Positions 1 through 12,135 are shown, counted from the first letter of the stretch. The stretch is 64,000 bases of DNA from Lepiota brunneoincarnata (GCA_023014365.1 JAEBUN010000007.1:744001-808000); one strand, 5' to 3'. Notes: generated by a model not told the origin, from the letters alone. Numbers and translations: made by a program.

Positions 1-36
1 ACCCCTGACGCTGCTCACCACATCTCTCCTCTGCAG

Positions 37-327
37 TGGTATCCTGAAGTATCTCATTTCTGCGAAACCGTCCCCTTAATCCTCGTCGCCACTAAGATTG
101 ACCTGCGGACGGATGAGCAAACCCGCCGGATGCTCAGCGCCCAAGGTCAATCACCCGTCACCACCGACCAAGGGCAAGCCGCCGCCAAAGAGATTGGCGC
201 GAAATACATCGAGTGTTCTGCAAAGACTGGTGTTGGAGTAAAAGACGTCTTTGCTTTGGCCCTTAAAGAGAGTATGAGGGGGCGCTGGGGAAGGGTAGTG
301 AAAGAACGTAAGTGCACAATCGTTTGA
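37..327 (+). CDS. Rho-family small GTPase, C-terminal exon(s) (5' end outside window)
   Basis: The reading frame opens after an intron acceptor (cag at 34-36) and ends with TGA at 325-327. It begins WYPEVSHFC and carries the G4 motif as ATKIDLR, the G5 motif as ECSAKTGVGV, and the C-terminal box CTIV, a CAAX prenylation signal preceded by basic residues. The stretch KIDLRTDEQT resembles the Rho insert region and marks a Rho/Rac/Cdc42-type rather than a Ras or Rab protein. Such proteins switch between GTP and GDP forms at the plasma membrane and direct actin, polarity and cell-wall synthesis. The N-terminal P-loop and switch regions lie upstream of the window, so the exact subfamily cannot be settled. 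The C-terminal CTIV differs from the more common CxxL, which suggests farnesylation or a mixed specificity; this last point is inference. Confidence 0.9.
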   Translation, partial: WYPEVSHFCETVPLILVATKIDLRTDEQTRRMLSAQGQSPVTTDQGQAAAKEIGAKYIECSAKTGVGVKDVFALALKESMRGRWGRVVKERKCTIV

Positions 328-524
328 GGTCGCTAGAGGAGCGACGGGGAGACGGGTCTGGGGGAGCACAGGGCTCCAGAGGTTACTGATACGCTACATA
401 TACATCTTCCTACTTCTTCGTTCTGCTTGGCTATCTGTTTGTGCTTACTGCTCTCACTGGCAATGTATATCAACCCGCAAAGATCGATTTGATGCACCGA
501 GCTTAGTACCTTCATTTGACTGGT

Positions 525-2473
525 TCATGATTCTACATAATACTTCTCCAATAGAGCAAACACTTCATCCCTCTCGAAATAATCGCGCTCCTGTCCGCCA
601 CCTGGTGTATCCTGATAACAGGACGCCGCATGCTTCCACCTGGTCCGGCAAGATTGTGCAAATGAAAGTACTACAAGAGCACGACCACCTACCAGATGAG
701 CTCCTTGACCTGAAGGGTTGGTTAACACCAATTCACCAGCTCGGCCGCACACATCACAGACCTTATTTTCAACGTCCTTTACACCCTCCACTGGTACCCA
801 TTTTTTGCATTTCTGGCACTTGCCGTGTAAGATTTCCGCTCGTTCCTTTTTTGACGCATTGAGCCTAGGAACAATTTGAAATGCAGACGGGGGTGCAAAT
901 GGGCGCCCTGTTGCAGCTGAGATGCCTGTTAAGGGCTCAGAAGGGGAATGATCAAGAGCCAATCCAACACACCATGGGCGTATTGCATGTGGTAACTGAA
1001 ATCATCATGAACCATGATATCAGAACTCGAATTATAAGACTCTACCACACCGAGTGAATGATAGCTCAACCACAGAATTGAGAATCACAAACCACTTGAA
1101 AGCACTAAACTTCATGGCCAGCCAATTCTTCTTATTTTCTCCCCCACGGTCACAGGATTCTATGCAGATCGGACAAAGGCCGAGTTTTCCCGGACCCTTG
1201 CCTTTGACAAACCTTGGCGTATACAAATCAAACACGCTCCTAGGAGGATTGTAGGTACCACCTGGATCGCGGAGACCAAACAACACCACAGGTGAACTGA
1301 AGCAACATGAGTAAAATGGTATCCGAACTTAATCAAGGCTCACTTGTGTTCTGGCGGCTGAAAATAGGAGCTGATAGGGTACCGTCGATAGAAAAGAGGA
1401 AATTTGGATGAGATCTCAATAGAGTCGGGGAAAGTACGCCTTGTATATTTCGGAACCTGGGCGACAGCCGTTTGAGACGGAGAAGAAGCTTGGGCCTGTA
1501 TATTTTCCCAAAGACCTGGAGCTAAGGTCGACGCCGGGACAAGAACAACATTCCGATGAGATCTGAGCCTGAACGAAAGACGAGGTCTTTTGGAGGACAA
1601 AGGAGCAGTAGGAGAGCCATCCATAATGAGGCTACGTTTCTGAGTACGAGAGCGAGTTTTCCTGTGGGTGACCCTGGTTGGCGGTTCAGGAGATCCAGAA
1701 GTAGTCAGCGGAGTCAAGGGAGTCAAGGGCGTCAGCGGGGAGGGAAGCGAGGCATTTTGAGGCTGTTTCAGAGGTCGCTGAGGGGTTGAGGGTCGCTCTG
1801 TTGTGAGTTCTGCTGCCAGAGGTTCTTCTACCTGCTCCTGATCGTATTCTTGTGGTCCAGGTGAAAACTGTGGGGATGGAGAGATAATCTTGCAAGGCGA
1901 CTGAAGGAAAAAATGTTGATCCTTTGGAGGAGACAAAGAGTTAACCGAGGAACAACGGGTCATAAACCGTAGCCTGCGCAGAAAGGGTCCTTCGTCCTCT
2001 TCGTCCTCGGAGACCCGGTCCCTCGACCCATCTTCATCTTCATCGCTTAGGTACATCAGCTGGTCATAAGAAGAAACAGACACCGGAGAAGGATCACAAG
2101 CAGACAGAACAGCAGTTTTTTTGGGAGAGGGGATCGCCACCTCTTGAGACAGAGAAGCCCGAACGACAGGGGATATTTCTTGGAACCATCCAGGAGACAC
2201 AGAGACGTTGAACTGTTTCTCGAACGGGGTGCTTTGCAAGACACGTTCTGCGTCCGAACCAAGAAAGCTAGGGGTGCGCGATACGTCCTGAGTGACGAGC
2301 GAGCACGGCGAGGGTGTATCGAGTAGAGTTCGAGCAGAGTCCGAAGATTGGACACGATTGCGGTGGTGTTTGATTGGAACGGGAGATATGGAGAGATAGT
2401 TCCATGGCGTAAGGAGGCGAGATATATTTTCTGTAAACATGCTCTGGCAATGGTCGTGGTAGTCGTGGTACAT
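525..2473 (-). CDS. Transcription regulator with Rua1-type C-terminal zinc domain
   Basis: The first exon (2473 to about 1341) encodes roughly 377 residues of Ser/Pro-rich, acidic, low-complexity sequence ending in YPISSYFQPPEH. Later exons give GGTYNPPRSVFDLYTPRF, GLCPICIE, KKNWLAMKFSAF, YHMQYAHG, then GKCQKCKKWVPVEG and WKHAASCYQDT. This order of CPIC, a His-rich YHMQYAHG segment, CxxCKKW and WKHAASC matches the zinc-binding C-terminal domain of fungal Rua1-like regulators (Rua1 of Ustilago controls ustilagic acid synthesis). I placed introns near 1340-1290, around 1100-990, a short one after the YHMQYAHG exon, and two inside the last third, one of which leaves a tiny exon coding VKELIW; all have GT-AG ends and restore the family sequence. 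The gene is probably nuclear. Its target genes cannot be read from the sequence. It is divergent to the p24 gene with 114 bp between starts. Confidence 0.85.
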
Positions 2474-2587
2474 TGTATGAGATATGTCGATGTGATTATC
2501 AGGTAAAATCAGTCTAGTATTTGGTCATGTTTACTCCGGAAACAGCCGAGCTCATTCGTGTCACATTCAAGCTCCCAGAGCTGTGTT

Positions 2588-3483
2588 ATGCAGTCATCCA
2601 TGTTCTCCCTTTTCTTTTTCTTCCTGGCTATAGCAGTAACCGCAAACGCTTCAGCTCTCACAACGCCTATATCAGCTAATGAGAAACTCTGTTTCTACGC
2701 CGACGTCGACAAGGCCGGGGAGAAGCTTGGTGTAAGCATTACTCTCTAATGTTGTCATGGTGCTAATCTACTGTCCTCAGTTCTACTTTGCCGTGCGTTT
2801 TAATTGTATCATATTGGCAACCTTAAATTGATCCTACCTCTCAGGTGCAATCGGGAGGCTCGTTCGATATAGATTTTGAAGTCAAAGACCCCAACGACAA
2901 AGTTATTCTCGACGGCAAACGTGAGCGTCAGGGCGACTATGTCCTTACTGCAAACACTGTTGGCGAATACGCCTTCTGCTTCGAGAACGACATGTCCACT
3001 CTTACCGAAAAACTCATTGATTTTGACATCATGGTGGAAAGTGAACCCAGACGAGAGCCCCCCGCGAAGCCAGGTCAAATTGCTGAACAGACAAGCGCCC
3101 TAGAGGAGAGTATATTCAGACTGAACGGGATACTCCTGAGCATTAAACGGTTGCAGAAGCAGTGAGTTATCTAGCATGCTTGGATAGCACTCCACCCAAT
3201 ACCATGTGTTCAGCTTCCACACCTCTGAAAACCGCGGATTTTCCATCGTCAAATCAACACAGGAGTGCGTATCTCTTTATCCTCTCTGCCCTGACGTAAC
3301 TCAGGCCTATTCTAGCCGGCTATTCTGGTACGCTGTCTTTGAAAGTCTGGCAGTGGTTGGTATGGCAGTGTGAGCGAGCTCCCTTGTCCCACCTGAACAC
3401 CAGTTATTAAAACAGCTCCAAGATTTCAGGTGTATGTCCTGCAAACATTCTTCACAAAAACGGGTCGTCGGTACAAGGTGTAA
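2588..3483 (+). CDS. p24 / emp24-gp25L family cargo receptor
   Basis: The start at 2588 gives a hydrophobic signal peptide (MQSSMFSLFFFFLAIAV), followed by the GOLD domain (EKLCFYADVDKAGEKLG, FDIDFEVKDPND, GEYAFCFENDMS with its paired cysteines), a heptad-like region and a C-terminal membrane span (FWYAVFESLAVVGMA). The tail VYVLQTFFTKTGRRYKV contains the FF motif used for COPII binding and lacks a classical KKxx. Four or five short introns are needed: about 2732-2779, 2792-2844, after KRLQK, inside the stem region, and 3367-3430. Proteins of this family cycle between ER and Golgi and help load GPI-anchored and other cargo. The length of about 210 residues is normal. The gene shares a 114-bp divergent promoter with the Rua1-type gene. 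Confidence 0.9.
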
Positions 3484-3717
3484 ATTACCTCCTACCGCTT
3501 ACATTCGCCCTCCGTGGTTCCCTGTATTTATATCCATTGGCTAATCATGGCATGCATTCTCTCCCTTCCTAGTCTGAGATGATATCAGAGTTTTACAGGT
3601 CGCCTCTCCCTTAGGCCTCATTAAGGAATTGAGACATCGTCATCATCTGATTTTATCAAGGCCCGGGTTCATTGACCATCGCAATCAGCTGGATTTCAAA
3701 CTCCAGGACGTAGTGAC

Positions 3718-5095
3718 ATGGCCTCAATCGAAGAAGCGGCTAGCACCTGGAGTTCTTTCCCTCACAGCTTTACCTACCAGTAGTACACGCCCTCGGAGCC
3801 GTGTTCGTGTCCGGACATACAGACTCAGACCCTCATCATTATTGCATCTCCATCTCCGTCCTTGGCTGAATCTCGAGAAATTGCTACCCCTGAGCCTCGA
3901 GGCCACCACCTGGCAAGGACGGCCTTACCAGACTTAGAACAGGCGCCCAGCTTCCCGGCACTCGCCTCAATTTCAGTCACTCCCCTTCTCCCGCCGACCC
4001 CAACCCAAAAGCAGCTCCCCGGCCACCTTCTCCAGAACCAATCCCCCCCCTTCCACATTAATCCCCCCCACACTCGCCCCCTCCAACAGTATCTGTAAAC
4101 CCAGCGGCAGCGGGGGAGGAGGAAAAAGGACTTGCGCTACCACGATCGCTATTAACCCAGCCACTCCCTGCGCTCCCGCTTGGTGGTCCCCACTCACACT
4201 ACCACAGCCCTCTTTCACCTCCATGTCACGTCCTTCCTGGGATCCCTTCCCCCACGCGACCCCCGCATCCGGACACGCGACCACCCCGAACGCGAGCATC
4301 AGTTCCATATCGATCTCAAGCCCATCTCCGATCAGCTCAGAAGACGCACGGCTCCTCGACCCCTCGTACCTCTCTTCCTTCCCGTTGACTACCAGTGGGG
4401 TGCACCACGGATACTTTGGCTTCGGACCTAGTATGAGCGGCGGAGGCGGTAGCATGACAGGGCTGCACACTCATACACACGCTATGCCCTACATCGATGC
4501 CCAAGGTACTCTGCATGACCCGGATTACCGGCCTTTCCCAATCATCCAGCACGCAAGCCACACCCCGAGCCCATTCGCCGTGCGCAAACAGTACTGGGGA
4601 ACCACTGATGATGAGTGGGAAACTGAGGGAGAACACAACGGGGACGACGGAGACGATAATGGGAGCGCACCGAACACACCGACGTCCACCCCTTTTATCT
4701 GCTACTTTCTGGAGACCCATCCACTCAAACGCGGTGCTGTATCTCCTCGCAATGGACCATCTCGGTACCTTGGGCCGAGCAAGGACGGCAACGGACGCGG
4801 AAGAGGAAGACGGGGAAAGGCAGGAAATACTGGGACACGATGCCAGCTGAAACTAGGCAACGCATACATGTATGCCACAGTCGCCACAGGCTTTGGGAAC
4901 CGTTCTCAGGCTCTTGCAAACTCCCCGACTACGCCCACGTTTTCATCAGTTGCACTGCCCATAAACCACCACACTACTGCTGCAACGCCAGCTAGCACAT
5001 CTACGATAGAGAATGAGGGTAATGAAAGGGAGAAGAGGAGTTGGGGTGGGATCTTATGGAGGACGGGGAAAAAGGAAAGCGGGGAGAAAGACTAG
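3718..5095 (+). CDS. Ser/Pro-rich hypothetical protein, about 404 aa
   Basis: The long reading frame from 4223 (MSRPSWDPFPH) to 5095 is open much further upstream, back to 3938. A short first exon at 3718-3779 (MASIEEAASTWSSFPHSFT) can join it at an acceptor at 3941-3942; the sum is 1215 nt, an exact multiple of three. The implied intron of 163 nt is longer than usual here, so an extra small exon is possible. The protein is rich in Ser, Pro, Thr and Gly, has a His patch (GLHTHTHAMPY), a GRGRGRRGK basic stretch and an ordered-looking segment around TRCQLKLGNAYMYATVATGF. No membrane span or known domain is visible and I do not recognise the family. If the short exon is wrong, translation would begin at 4223 (290 aa). 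Confidence 0.5.
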
Positions 5096-5475
5096 CTGCT
5101 CAATGCTATAGAGACAGGTCAGGTAATATATCACGTTGCAATGCAGAATGCGACGTCTCTTGTCCATATTGTACCCCTACCTAATATCGTATAATTTCTT
5201 GACTATCTAATTAGATTAACCGAATTCCACGTCATCGTTTAATTACCATATTCTTTTCGTGTCAAGAGCAGCCAGTGAACAAACGGTCCTCATTAATCCT
5301 TTTATCTAGCACGCTGATAACACAAGCTATGGAACAAGCATATACAGAACATCATTATCAGTCGGAAGGACCGTAGACCGAATTCGTCAAACTAGTGCAA
5401 GGGGACCTCAGTGGTCGCGGGACTTCCTGAGCGATTGTGATCAGAAAACCACGCACGAATTGACATTAGAGCACC
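5096..5475. other. Intergenic region, convergent 3' ends
   Basis: This stretch lies between two convergent genes and presumably holds both 3' untranslated regions. It is AT-rich with several poly(A)-signal-like hexamers. I see no gene, repeat or RNA in it. Confidence 0.6.
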
Positions 5476-6627
5476 TCACCTATATTCTCCTTCAGCAGCG
5501 ACGCTGAGCTCCTCGATCTCTCCTTGTATGGCGGACAAGGCTTCTGCAGCAGTGGAGAAGTAGATCAGTTGTGCCTTGGCGAGCTCATTCAGATTTTTGA
5601 GTGGCTCGGGCTGCACAGGAGTCAATATCAGGGTCATATAACGAAAGGGAGGTCAAGGTGGACTATACATTCTCGAGAACAGTCTTCATGAGGGTGATTG
5701 CAACTTCAGTCTTCTGAACCAAGTCATCCTCGGCGTTCTCAACCTCGAGGCGAGCCTGCTCCTGTCGCGTAGGGCCAGAGTTCTTCAACCTTTACGTCAC
5801 CAATAAGGAACCACAGACAAGGGAGCACAAGATAAACTAATCACTCACGCCTGTTTAGCAGTGTCTAGCTCCAACCTGCTGACTTTGACGGCCTGCCTCG
5901 CCTTCATTGCTACCGAAATGCTCGTATTCAGAGTAGTTTGCCATGGGTGCAAGAAGTTGTCCTGAATAGCCGCATCCTGGTCCAACCTTGCAAGAGCAAT
6001 CTTATCCCAACCCTGCGTATACAACTCGAACGCCTTGCCGAGCTTATCCTGATCCCCACCAGCGGTTGAGACAATAGCTGCATTCGACGCAGCAGCCGCG
6101 CGCGTGAGGGCATGAGGCAGCGTCTTGTGGTGAGTTGGGGGCGGTGCGCCAGGTGCGGACGGGACAGGGAGGTTGGTGTTCTTGAGATTCTGGGCCGCAA
6201 AATTCGTGATATTGTAGCCGATGGAAGAGGAAAGCTCCGAGAGAGATTCCTGGATCTGAGTGGGGTAGTCGTAAGACTCAGAATCATAGACACGGGTGAT
6301 CCTGCAGAGACAAGAGTGTGAGGCACCAGAAGAGCGCCGAGAGAAGGACGTGGTACATACTTGAGCAGAGCAAGATGTGCGGCGCGCAACGCGTCGACGC
6401 GGGCCTCAAGATCTTTGTATTCTACATTGACAAGGTTTGCGGCACTTCCTTACGGCGCAAGGAGAGAACTGACCTTGGGGGAGCTCAGTGATATCCTCCG
6501 GCGCAACTTGGCCAAGGCGCTCCCTGGTGGCCTGAACGCTCGAATTGAAGCCCTTTGTGAGCCTTGAACCCGCCTGGGAAAGGCCCATTGAGCTAAAGCT
6601 TGACTGAATTTTCTGCCAGCCTTCCAT
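5476..6627 (-). CDS. BAR-domain membrane-shaping protein (Gvp36-like)
   Basis: Translation starts at 6627 with MEGWQKIQSSFSS, followed by QATRERLG, DITELPQ, a DLEARVDALRAAHLALL exon, TRVYDSESYDYP, SLSELSSSIGYNI, PSAPAPPPTHHK and a long helical C-terminal half ending ELSVAAEGEYR with TGA at 5476-5478. At least four short introns interrupt it (around 6470-6440, 6360-6300, 5850-5790 and 5670-5610). The pattern of charged amphipathic helices and the ITELP-LE-RVD start are typical of fungal BAR proteins of the Gvp36 group, which bind curved Golgi and endosomal membranes and take part in vesicle traffic and vacuole integrity. No SH3 or PX domain is present. The length of about 300 residues suits the family. 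It lies 136 bp downstream of the VARS stop codon in the same orientation. Confidence 0.8.
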
Positions 6628-6763
6628 GGAGAAGTGAGTTTGTGGATGGGGGTTGTGATGAGGGCAGTAGTGATGGGAAGAGTAGAGAGTGGTGCTGTGT
6701 CATATGCATCATTTCCAGTTACCATTATCTACCGTACAGCAATTATCCTCTAGATTACTACCA

Positions 6764-9700
6764 CTACTTCAACTTGTCGAACATTTCACGCGACAGCCCG
6801 AGAGTCGTAATCTCAGCTTCCAACGTCTTCCGCTAAAAAATAAAGTGTTAGGCCTAACGAACACACCACAAAGACCGCTCACCTTATCTTCGTTTCCGAG
6901 TCTCACGTTCTCTGGCACAGTCTCTACATAATCTGCCTGCGACTCCACTTTGACAATTTTCGCGAGGTTCAACCTCACCAGATCCAGCTTTTTAGTGCAC
7001 TTGGCGATCTCCGCATCCAGATCCACAAGACCTCTGACGAGCGTATGTACAGTAATAGTGGATGTCACAACGCTGGCGCCACATCCCTCGGGTATTTCAC
7101 TGAGCACACGGACAACCTTGGCACTCTTACATCCCTTGGTTAGCGCAACGATTGTCGATATTTGGGACTCAAACAAAGCAGCCTGAACGTCCATTTGCGC
7201 ATGAATGAAGACTTACAAACGAGTTGAGCACCAAAGGAGGGAAGAAAGTAAAGAGGCACTGACATTGGATATTGCTCTGGAGGTTGTAAGACGCAGCAAG
7301 CGAACGACCAACCTTGAGCGTCGAGAACACAAGGTCGAAAGACTTTTCGTCCTCCTCAAAGACAAAATCAGCGTCCTAGATAGTGTAATCATTTAGCTCA
7401 CACCCGTTATGCGGGTCCTATAACCACGAACCAGGACGGGGAAAGAAGATAACATGATAGACGGCGTCGGATCGTTTGGTCGACGAGGGAGGCGTTGCCA
7501 CAACTCTTCGGTGACAAACGGCATGAAGGGATGTAACAGTCGCAGACCATAGTCAAGACAGGTGTACAAAGTCTGCTGGGCAGACTTCTTGGCTTCGATA
7601 GGAGCAGAGTCGTCTGTCATTGGCTTCATCGCTTCCTGCAGCAAATGTCAGACACTACCTCAATCACAAATGTATACGGGCTGACAATGTAAACGTCGCA
7701 CAACTCATACAACCAAAAGTTGTACGCCGACGTAGTTGCAGCCATAAAATTGCGATCCGCGAGGTACTGGTTTACCTCTGATGCAGCGATATTGAGCTTG
7801 TGGAAGATCCACCTCTCAACAAGCGACTCGTTTCCGGTCGGCTATACGATCTTATCAATGCACAACGCTCCACATAGTATAGCGAAAACCTGTACCTTTG
7901 CGGCGGATTGGGGGACAAACGATTCATCAAGTTTGAGCATCGCAAACTTGGTCGCGTTGAAAATCTTGTTGCAGAACTTGCGATATCCCTCCACACGCAA
8001 AATCTCTAGATTAATATCCCGTCCCCCGCCCGAGTATGCGCACAGCGCAAACCTCAGCGCGTCCGTACCACATTGCGGTATACCCTTCGGAAAGTCCTTC
8101 TTCTGGCCCTCTTTGGCCTTGACAATCTCTTTGTCGTCCAAGTTACCCTCGTACAACTTCAAGTGCAGTGCTTCCAGGGCTAAGCCTTGGATGACGTCAA
8201 TGGGATCAATGACATTTCCAAGAGACTTAGACATCTTGCGTCCGTGGGCATCGCGAATCATAGCATGGCAGAAAACTTCCTTGAAGGGCACCCGACCGGT
8301 GAGATGGATACCAAGGAGGACCATGCGGGCAACCCAGAAAAACAGGATATCCCATCCGGTTTCAAGGATTGACGAGGGGTAGAAGGTCTCCAAGTCTGCT
8401 GTCTACCGGATACTCAACACAAGGATAGCCCAAAGCCAAGAGAACTTGCAAACCTTGTCGGGCCAGCCCATGATCGAGAATGGCCAGAGGCCAGATGAAA
8501 ACCAGGTGTCCAACACATCTTCATCCTGCTCCAAATTAAAGGGGGCACCCTTAGCAAGAATTTTGGCACGCTCAGCCGCCTGCTCGAACGTTCGTCCCAC
8601 AACCCAATTCTTGCCGTCATTGATCTAATGGCCGTGAGACAGATTATTACTGAAGGACTCGCACGCACATCTTGTTCCTTCCCTTCGATTCGGACAAAAT
8701 ATGCCGGGCATCTGTGGCCCCACCACAACTGACGAGAGATACACCAATCTTGGATACCTTCCAGCCAGCGATACCACTCATTTTCAGACTGTTTTGGTGT
8801 AATAAGGAGCTCTCCTGCTCTTGTACGCTGGAAGCTAGTCAATATTTTAATAAACAAAAGATATGGGGAAGAACAAACCCCTATTGCCTCCTCAGCCAAC
8901 GGCTTGCAGTTTACCCACCATTGAGGCTTGAGCACCGGCTCGATGATATCCCCGGACTTGCTGCAAAGGGGTATCTGCATCGGATTATCCTTGGTATCGA
9001 CATATAGCCCAAGTTCTTTCAAAGCCTTGACAACAGCTACACGCGCGTGGAAGCGTTTCATGCCCTAGCCAACCCTCTTCTCAGCTTATCTACAGTGATG
9101 TGGCATTGCTAATACTAAATACCTTAAATCTTTCACCAACATTCGTATTCAGAGTGCCATCATCGTTCAAGATATTGACAAACTCCAGATTGTGCCTTAC
9201 TCCAACCTCATAATCGTTCGGATCATGTGCGGGCGTAATCTTGACAGCACCAGTACCAAATTCCATATCCACAACAATTGAATCGGTGATGATAGGAAGC
9301 TTCCTCTTGGGAATGAAGGGATGTACAGCAAACTTGCCATGGAGATGCTTGTACCGAGGATCGTCGGGGTGTACGGCGATGGCAGTATCTCCGAGCATCG
9401 TTTCGGGACGTGTAGTCGCAATGACGAGTTTCTCATCCGAGTTTTCGATGGGATAAGCGAAAGATGTGATAACACCAAACTCGAATTTCTCTTTGGTATC
9501 GTAGCCGGGCACGTTAAGGAAGGTGCGGCCGTTGAGTTGTTTTTGCTCGACCTAAAAACCAATTAAGAGTTACACAAAAGGAATGCGCACATAGATTGTT
9601 ACCTCGAGATTTGAAAGGGTGGTGTTAAGCTTGACACACCAGTTGACGAGACGGTTTGCACGGTAGAGAATACCGTCTTCATGAAGTCGGCAGAACGTTT

Positions 9701-10803
9701 CAATGACGGCTTTGGAGAGTTTCTGGGAAAGCATCTAGTGTCATCCCTTGCAAGGAACGAGAGAACATACGGGGTCCATAGTGAACGAGGCACGATCCCA
9801 ATCATAAGAGCCGCCGAGTCGGTACAGTTGCTTCGTGATGCGATCCTGGTACCTACAAGCCAATTAAAACAGACGCGGTCAAGAGTTAGCGGGACACACT
9901 CATTCTTCCAAGCCATGACCTGCTCTAGGAATTTTTCACGCCCGAGGTCGTGTCGCGTCTTTCCTTCCGTCTTGTACAGCCGTTTCTCTACTACACTCTG
10001 CGTGGAGATGCCAGCATGATCGAAACCAGGCGCGAACAATGTCGTCTTACCCAACATACGATTCCTACACCACGTCAGTGTCCATCAAAACCATGCCGTT
10101 GTAGGTTTGCGCGTACCATCGGATGAGAGTGTCCTGAATGGCAGTCGTCAACGCGTGACCAATGTGCAAACTCCCAGTGACGTTGGGCGGAGGCGCAGGG
10201 ATGACGAAAAGACCAGCTGGTTTAATTTTTGGCTTTCCATCAGTTCCACGGTCGAACTGGGGTTTGAAGAATCCGGACTCAAGCCACCAGTCATACCAAG
10301 CAGCCTCGACGGCGAGCGGGTTGTAACCAGCTGGCATCTGCCCAGACAGATCTGTTCTAGGTCATGACTATCCATCCGCAGAGAGACTCTGACCTCCCTC
10401 GTACCTTTTTTCTGACCCTTTGGCGTGGTATTTACAAATTCTGGTTCATCCTTCGCATTGACCTTCTTTGTGGGGGTAGCACCGCCCCCTTTTGGAACGG
10501 ATGCCTGCTTTGCAGCCTTGGCAGCAAGCTTTGCCCCCTTTTCCGCCCGCTTTGCCTCCTTTTTAGCTGCACGATGGGACACATCAGAGTCCACTTCTGA
10601 GAGGAGAGATAACCATAATCACCCGCGCTCTTCGAGTTAGGATCGGGTCCATCTGGATGCTGACCAGACTGGGGAGGAATGGTGTCCTCTTTCGGTCGAT
10701 CTGTAGCCATTGCTCTAAGGGGGCAAGCACGGTAGGCGGAAGTCCAGGAAGGGGATGGCTTGAGGGTCGAAAGAAATCTCAATCGATGCAAGAGCATGCA
10801 CAT
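6764..10803 (-). CDS. VAS1: Valyl-tRNA synthetase, cytosolic with apparent mitochondrial presequence form
   Basis: Class I aminoacyl-tRNA synthetase charging tRNA-Val. Family landmarks in order: VEAAWYDWW and [15 protein letters not shown] (HIGH motif near 10155-10166), [13 protein letters not shown], the editing-domain block [61 protein letters not shown] (KMSKS near 8223-8237), the anticodon-binding helices, and the C-terminal coiled coil ([15 protein letters not shown]) ending SREMFDKLK with TAG at 6764-6766. About ten short introns interrupt it. The N-terminus has two usable in-frame starts: 10797/10803, adding an Arg/Ser-rich leader without acidic residues ([13 protein letters not shown]...YRACPLRAM), and 10710 (MATDRPKED). 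In yeast one gene makes both mitochondrial and cytosolic enzymes from two such starts, and the same is likely here. A 68-nt intron after codon PPQS joins the first exon to the Lys/Ala-rich extension. Confidence 0.95.
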
Positions 10804-10848
10804 CCCAAAAAAGTAGTTATCACAAGCTAAAAAATATTAATATTTGTG

Positions 10849-10856
10849 TGACGTCA
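10849..10856. promoter_or_regulatory. TGACGTCA palindrome (CRE/ATF-CREB-type site) in divergent promoter
   Basis: The 75 bp between the VARS start (10803) and the p47 start (10879) contains GTGACGTCAC at 10848-10857, a perfect 10-bp palindrome with the full CRE core. ATF/CREB-type bZIP factors bind this core in fungi. Its position, inside the only possible shared promoter, makes it a good candidate regulatory site; function is inferred. Confidence 0.45.
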
Positions 10857-10878
10857 CGTTACGCAGCGTTAAATCATT

Positions 10879-12135
10879 ATGCCACGACGACTGGGCGGAA
10901 TTGGAGATTGGTCAAACGACGGCGACGATCGCGACGATCCTGCTGAGGAGGACAATGATAAAAGAGAAAGCTGGTTTGCAGGAGGGGAGAGAAGGTAAGA
11001 TTCTGATACTATCACTACATCGTACTCACAAATCCCAGTGGAATCTCGGTGCAGAATCCTAATCGCCAGCCAGACGCCCCTGGCGGCAACCTTGTGAGGG
11101 ACCTCTTACGCCGCGCTGCAGAGTGGGTCGGTGTTCAATCAACCCAGGCACACGTCTTCTGACGCTCCGTTTGAGTAGAGGCGGGCCAGCTCCTCAACAG
11201 CCGAGATCGACTGGTACATCACACGCTTTCTCTGGTGGAGGATACACCCTTGGAAGTGACGAGGTTTCATCGACGTTTATAGCAGACCCGAACACCCCTG
11301 CTGGGGAAGGTTCGTCCATCTTTCACGGCAGCCTTGAACCTCAACGCATTCTTGGACAGAAGAGGTTGTTGTTCGCTTGATTACATTCTGGCAAGATGGG
11401 TTCCAGATCGAGGATGGCGATCTCATGCGTTACGACGACCCCAACAATGCGCAGATATTAGCAGAGCTCAACGCAGGGTGTGTGATAATGCAAACCAGCG
11501 ATTTACGCTCCCCTTATTCATCCGATGAGCAGTAATGCTCCCGTTGAGCTTCTCAACATCAGGACAGGCCAACCCGTTGAGCTTCGGGTTGCGCAGAAGA
11601 TGGATGAGCCGTATCGTCCACCTCCTGGAGTTCGAGCTTTCCGTGGGTCTGGACAGAGGCTCGGTGCACCGATGGCCGAACCTGCTCAGACAGATAGTCC
11701 GATACCTGGGTCATATCCTGCCGCCTCCAGCTCTTCATCTCAACTGTTGGAAAGACACAGCGTCACCACTCAATTTGAAGTTGATCAGACCAAGCCTACA
11801 ACAAGCGTGCAAGTGAGACTAGCAGACGGTACCCGGTAGGCTACCCCACTTCCAACGTCACCCCGGCCCTCCTCACACCCCTTCGAAGAATCGTTTGCAG
11901 AATGAATCTCACTCACACTGTCGGCGACATCAGGAATTTTATAAACGCGTATGTCGTGCATTTCCAACTAGTTGGCTGGGTGGCTCATACACCCACCTCC
12001 AGCTCACGTCCTGAAAATCTAACCCGTCCTTATACCATTGGAACTACATTCCCGAATCGCACCTTGGAGGATGATTCGGCTACCATCGAGAGTATGGGAC
12101 TAGTCAATAGCGTTGTAGTTCAAAGATGGGATTGA
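10879..12135 (+). CDS. SHP1: Shp1/p47-type Cdc48 cofactor with SEP and UBX domains
   Basis: The start at 10879 gives [11 protein letters not shown] and an acidic stretch, then [15 protein letters not shown], the conserved shp box region. Exons follow for [11 protein letters not shown] and GYTLGSDEV, then the SEP domain ([44 protein letters not shown]) and the C-terminal UBX domain ([59 protein letters not shown]). The stop is TGA at 12133-12135. Several short introns are required, including ones near 11017-11054, 11095-11150, 11300-11375 and 11840-11900. The UBX domain docks the AAA ATPase Cdc48/p97, and p47-type cofactors serve membrane fusion, autophagy and phosphatase 1 regulation. No clear N-terminal UBA domain is visible in the short N-terminus. 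Confidence 0.9.

Noticed and set aside
10595..10640. A 26-nt intron near the N-terminus of VARS
   Set aside because: Too short to splice. A 68-nt intron with a cctaact branch-point-like sequence gives the same downstream frame.
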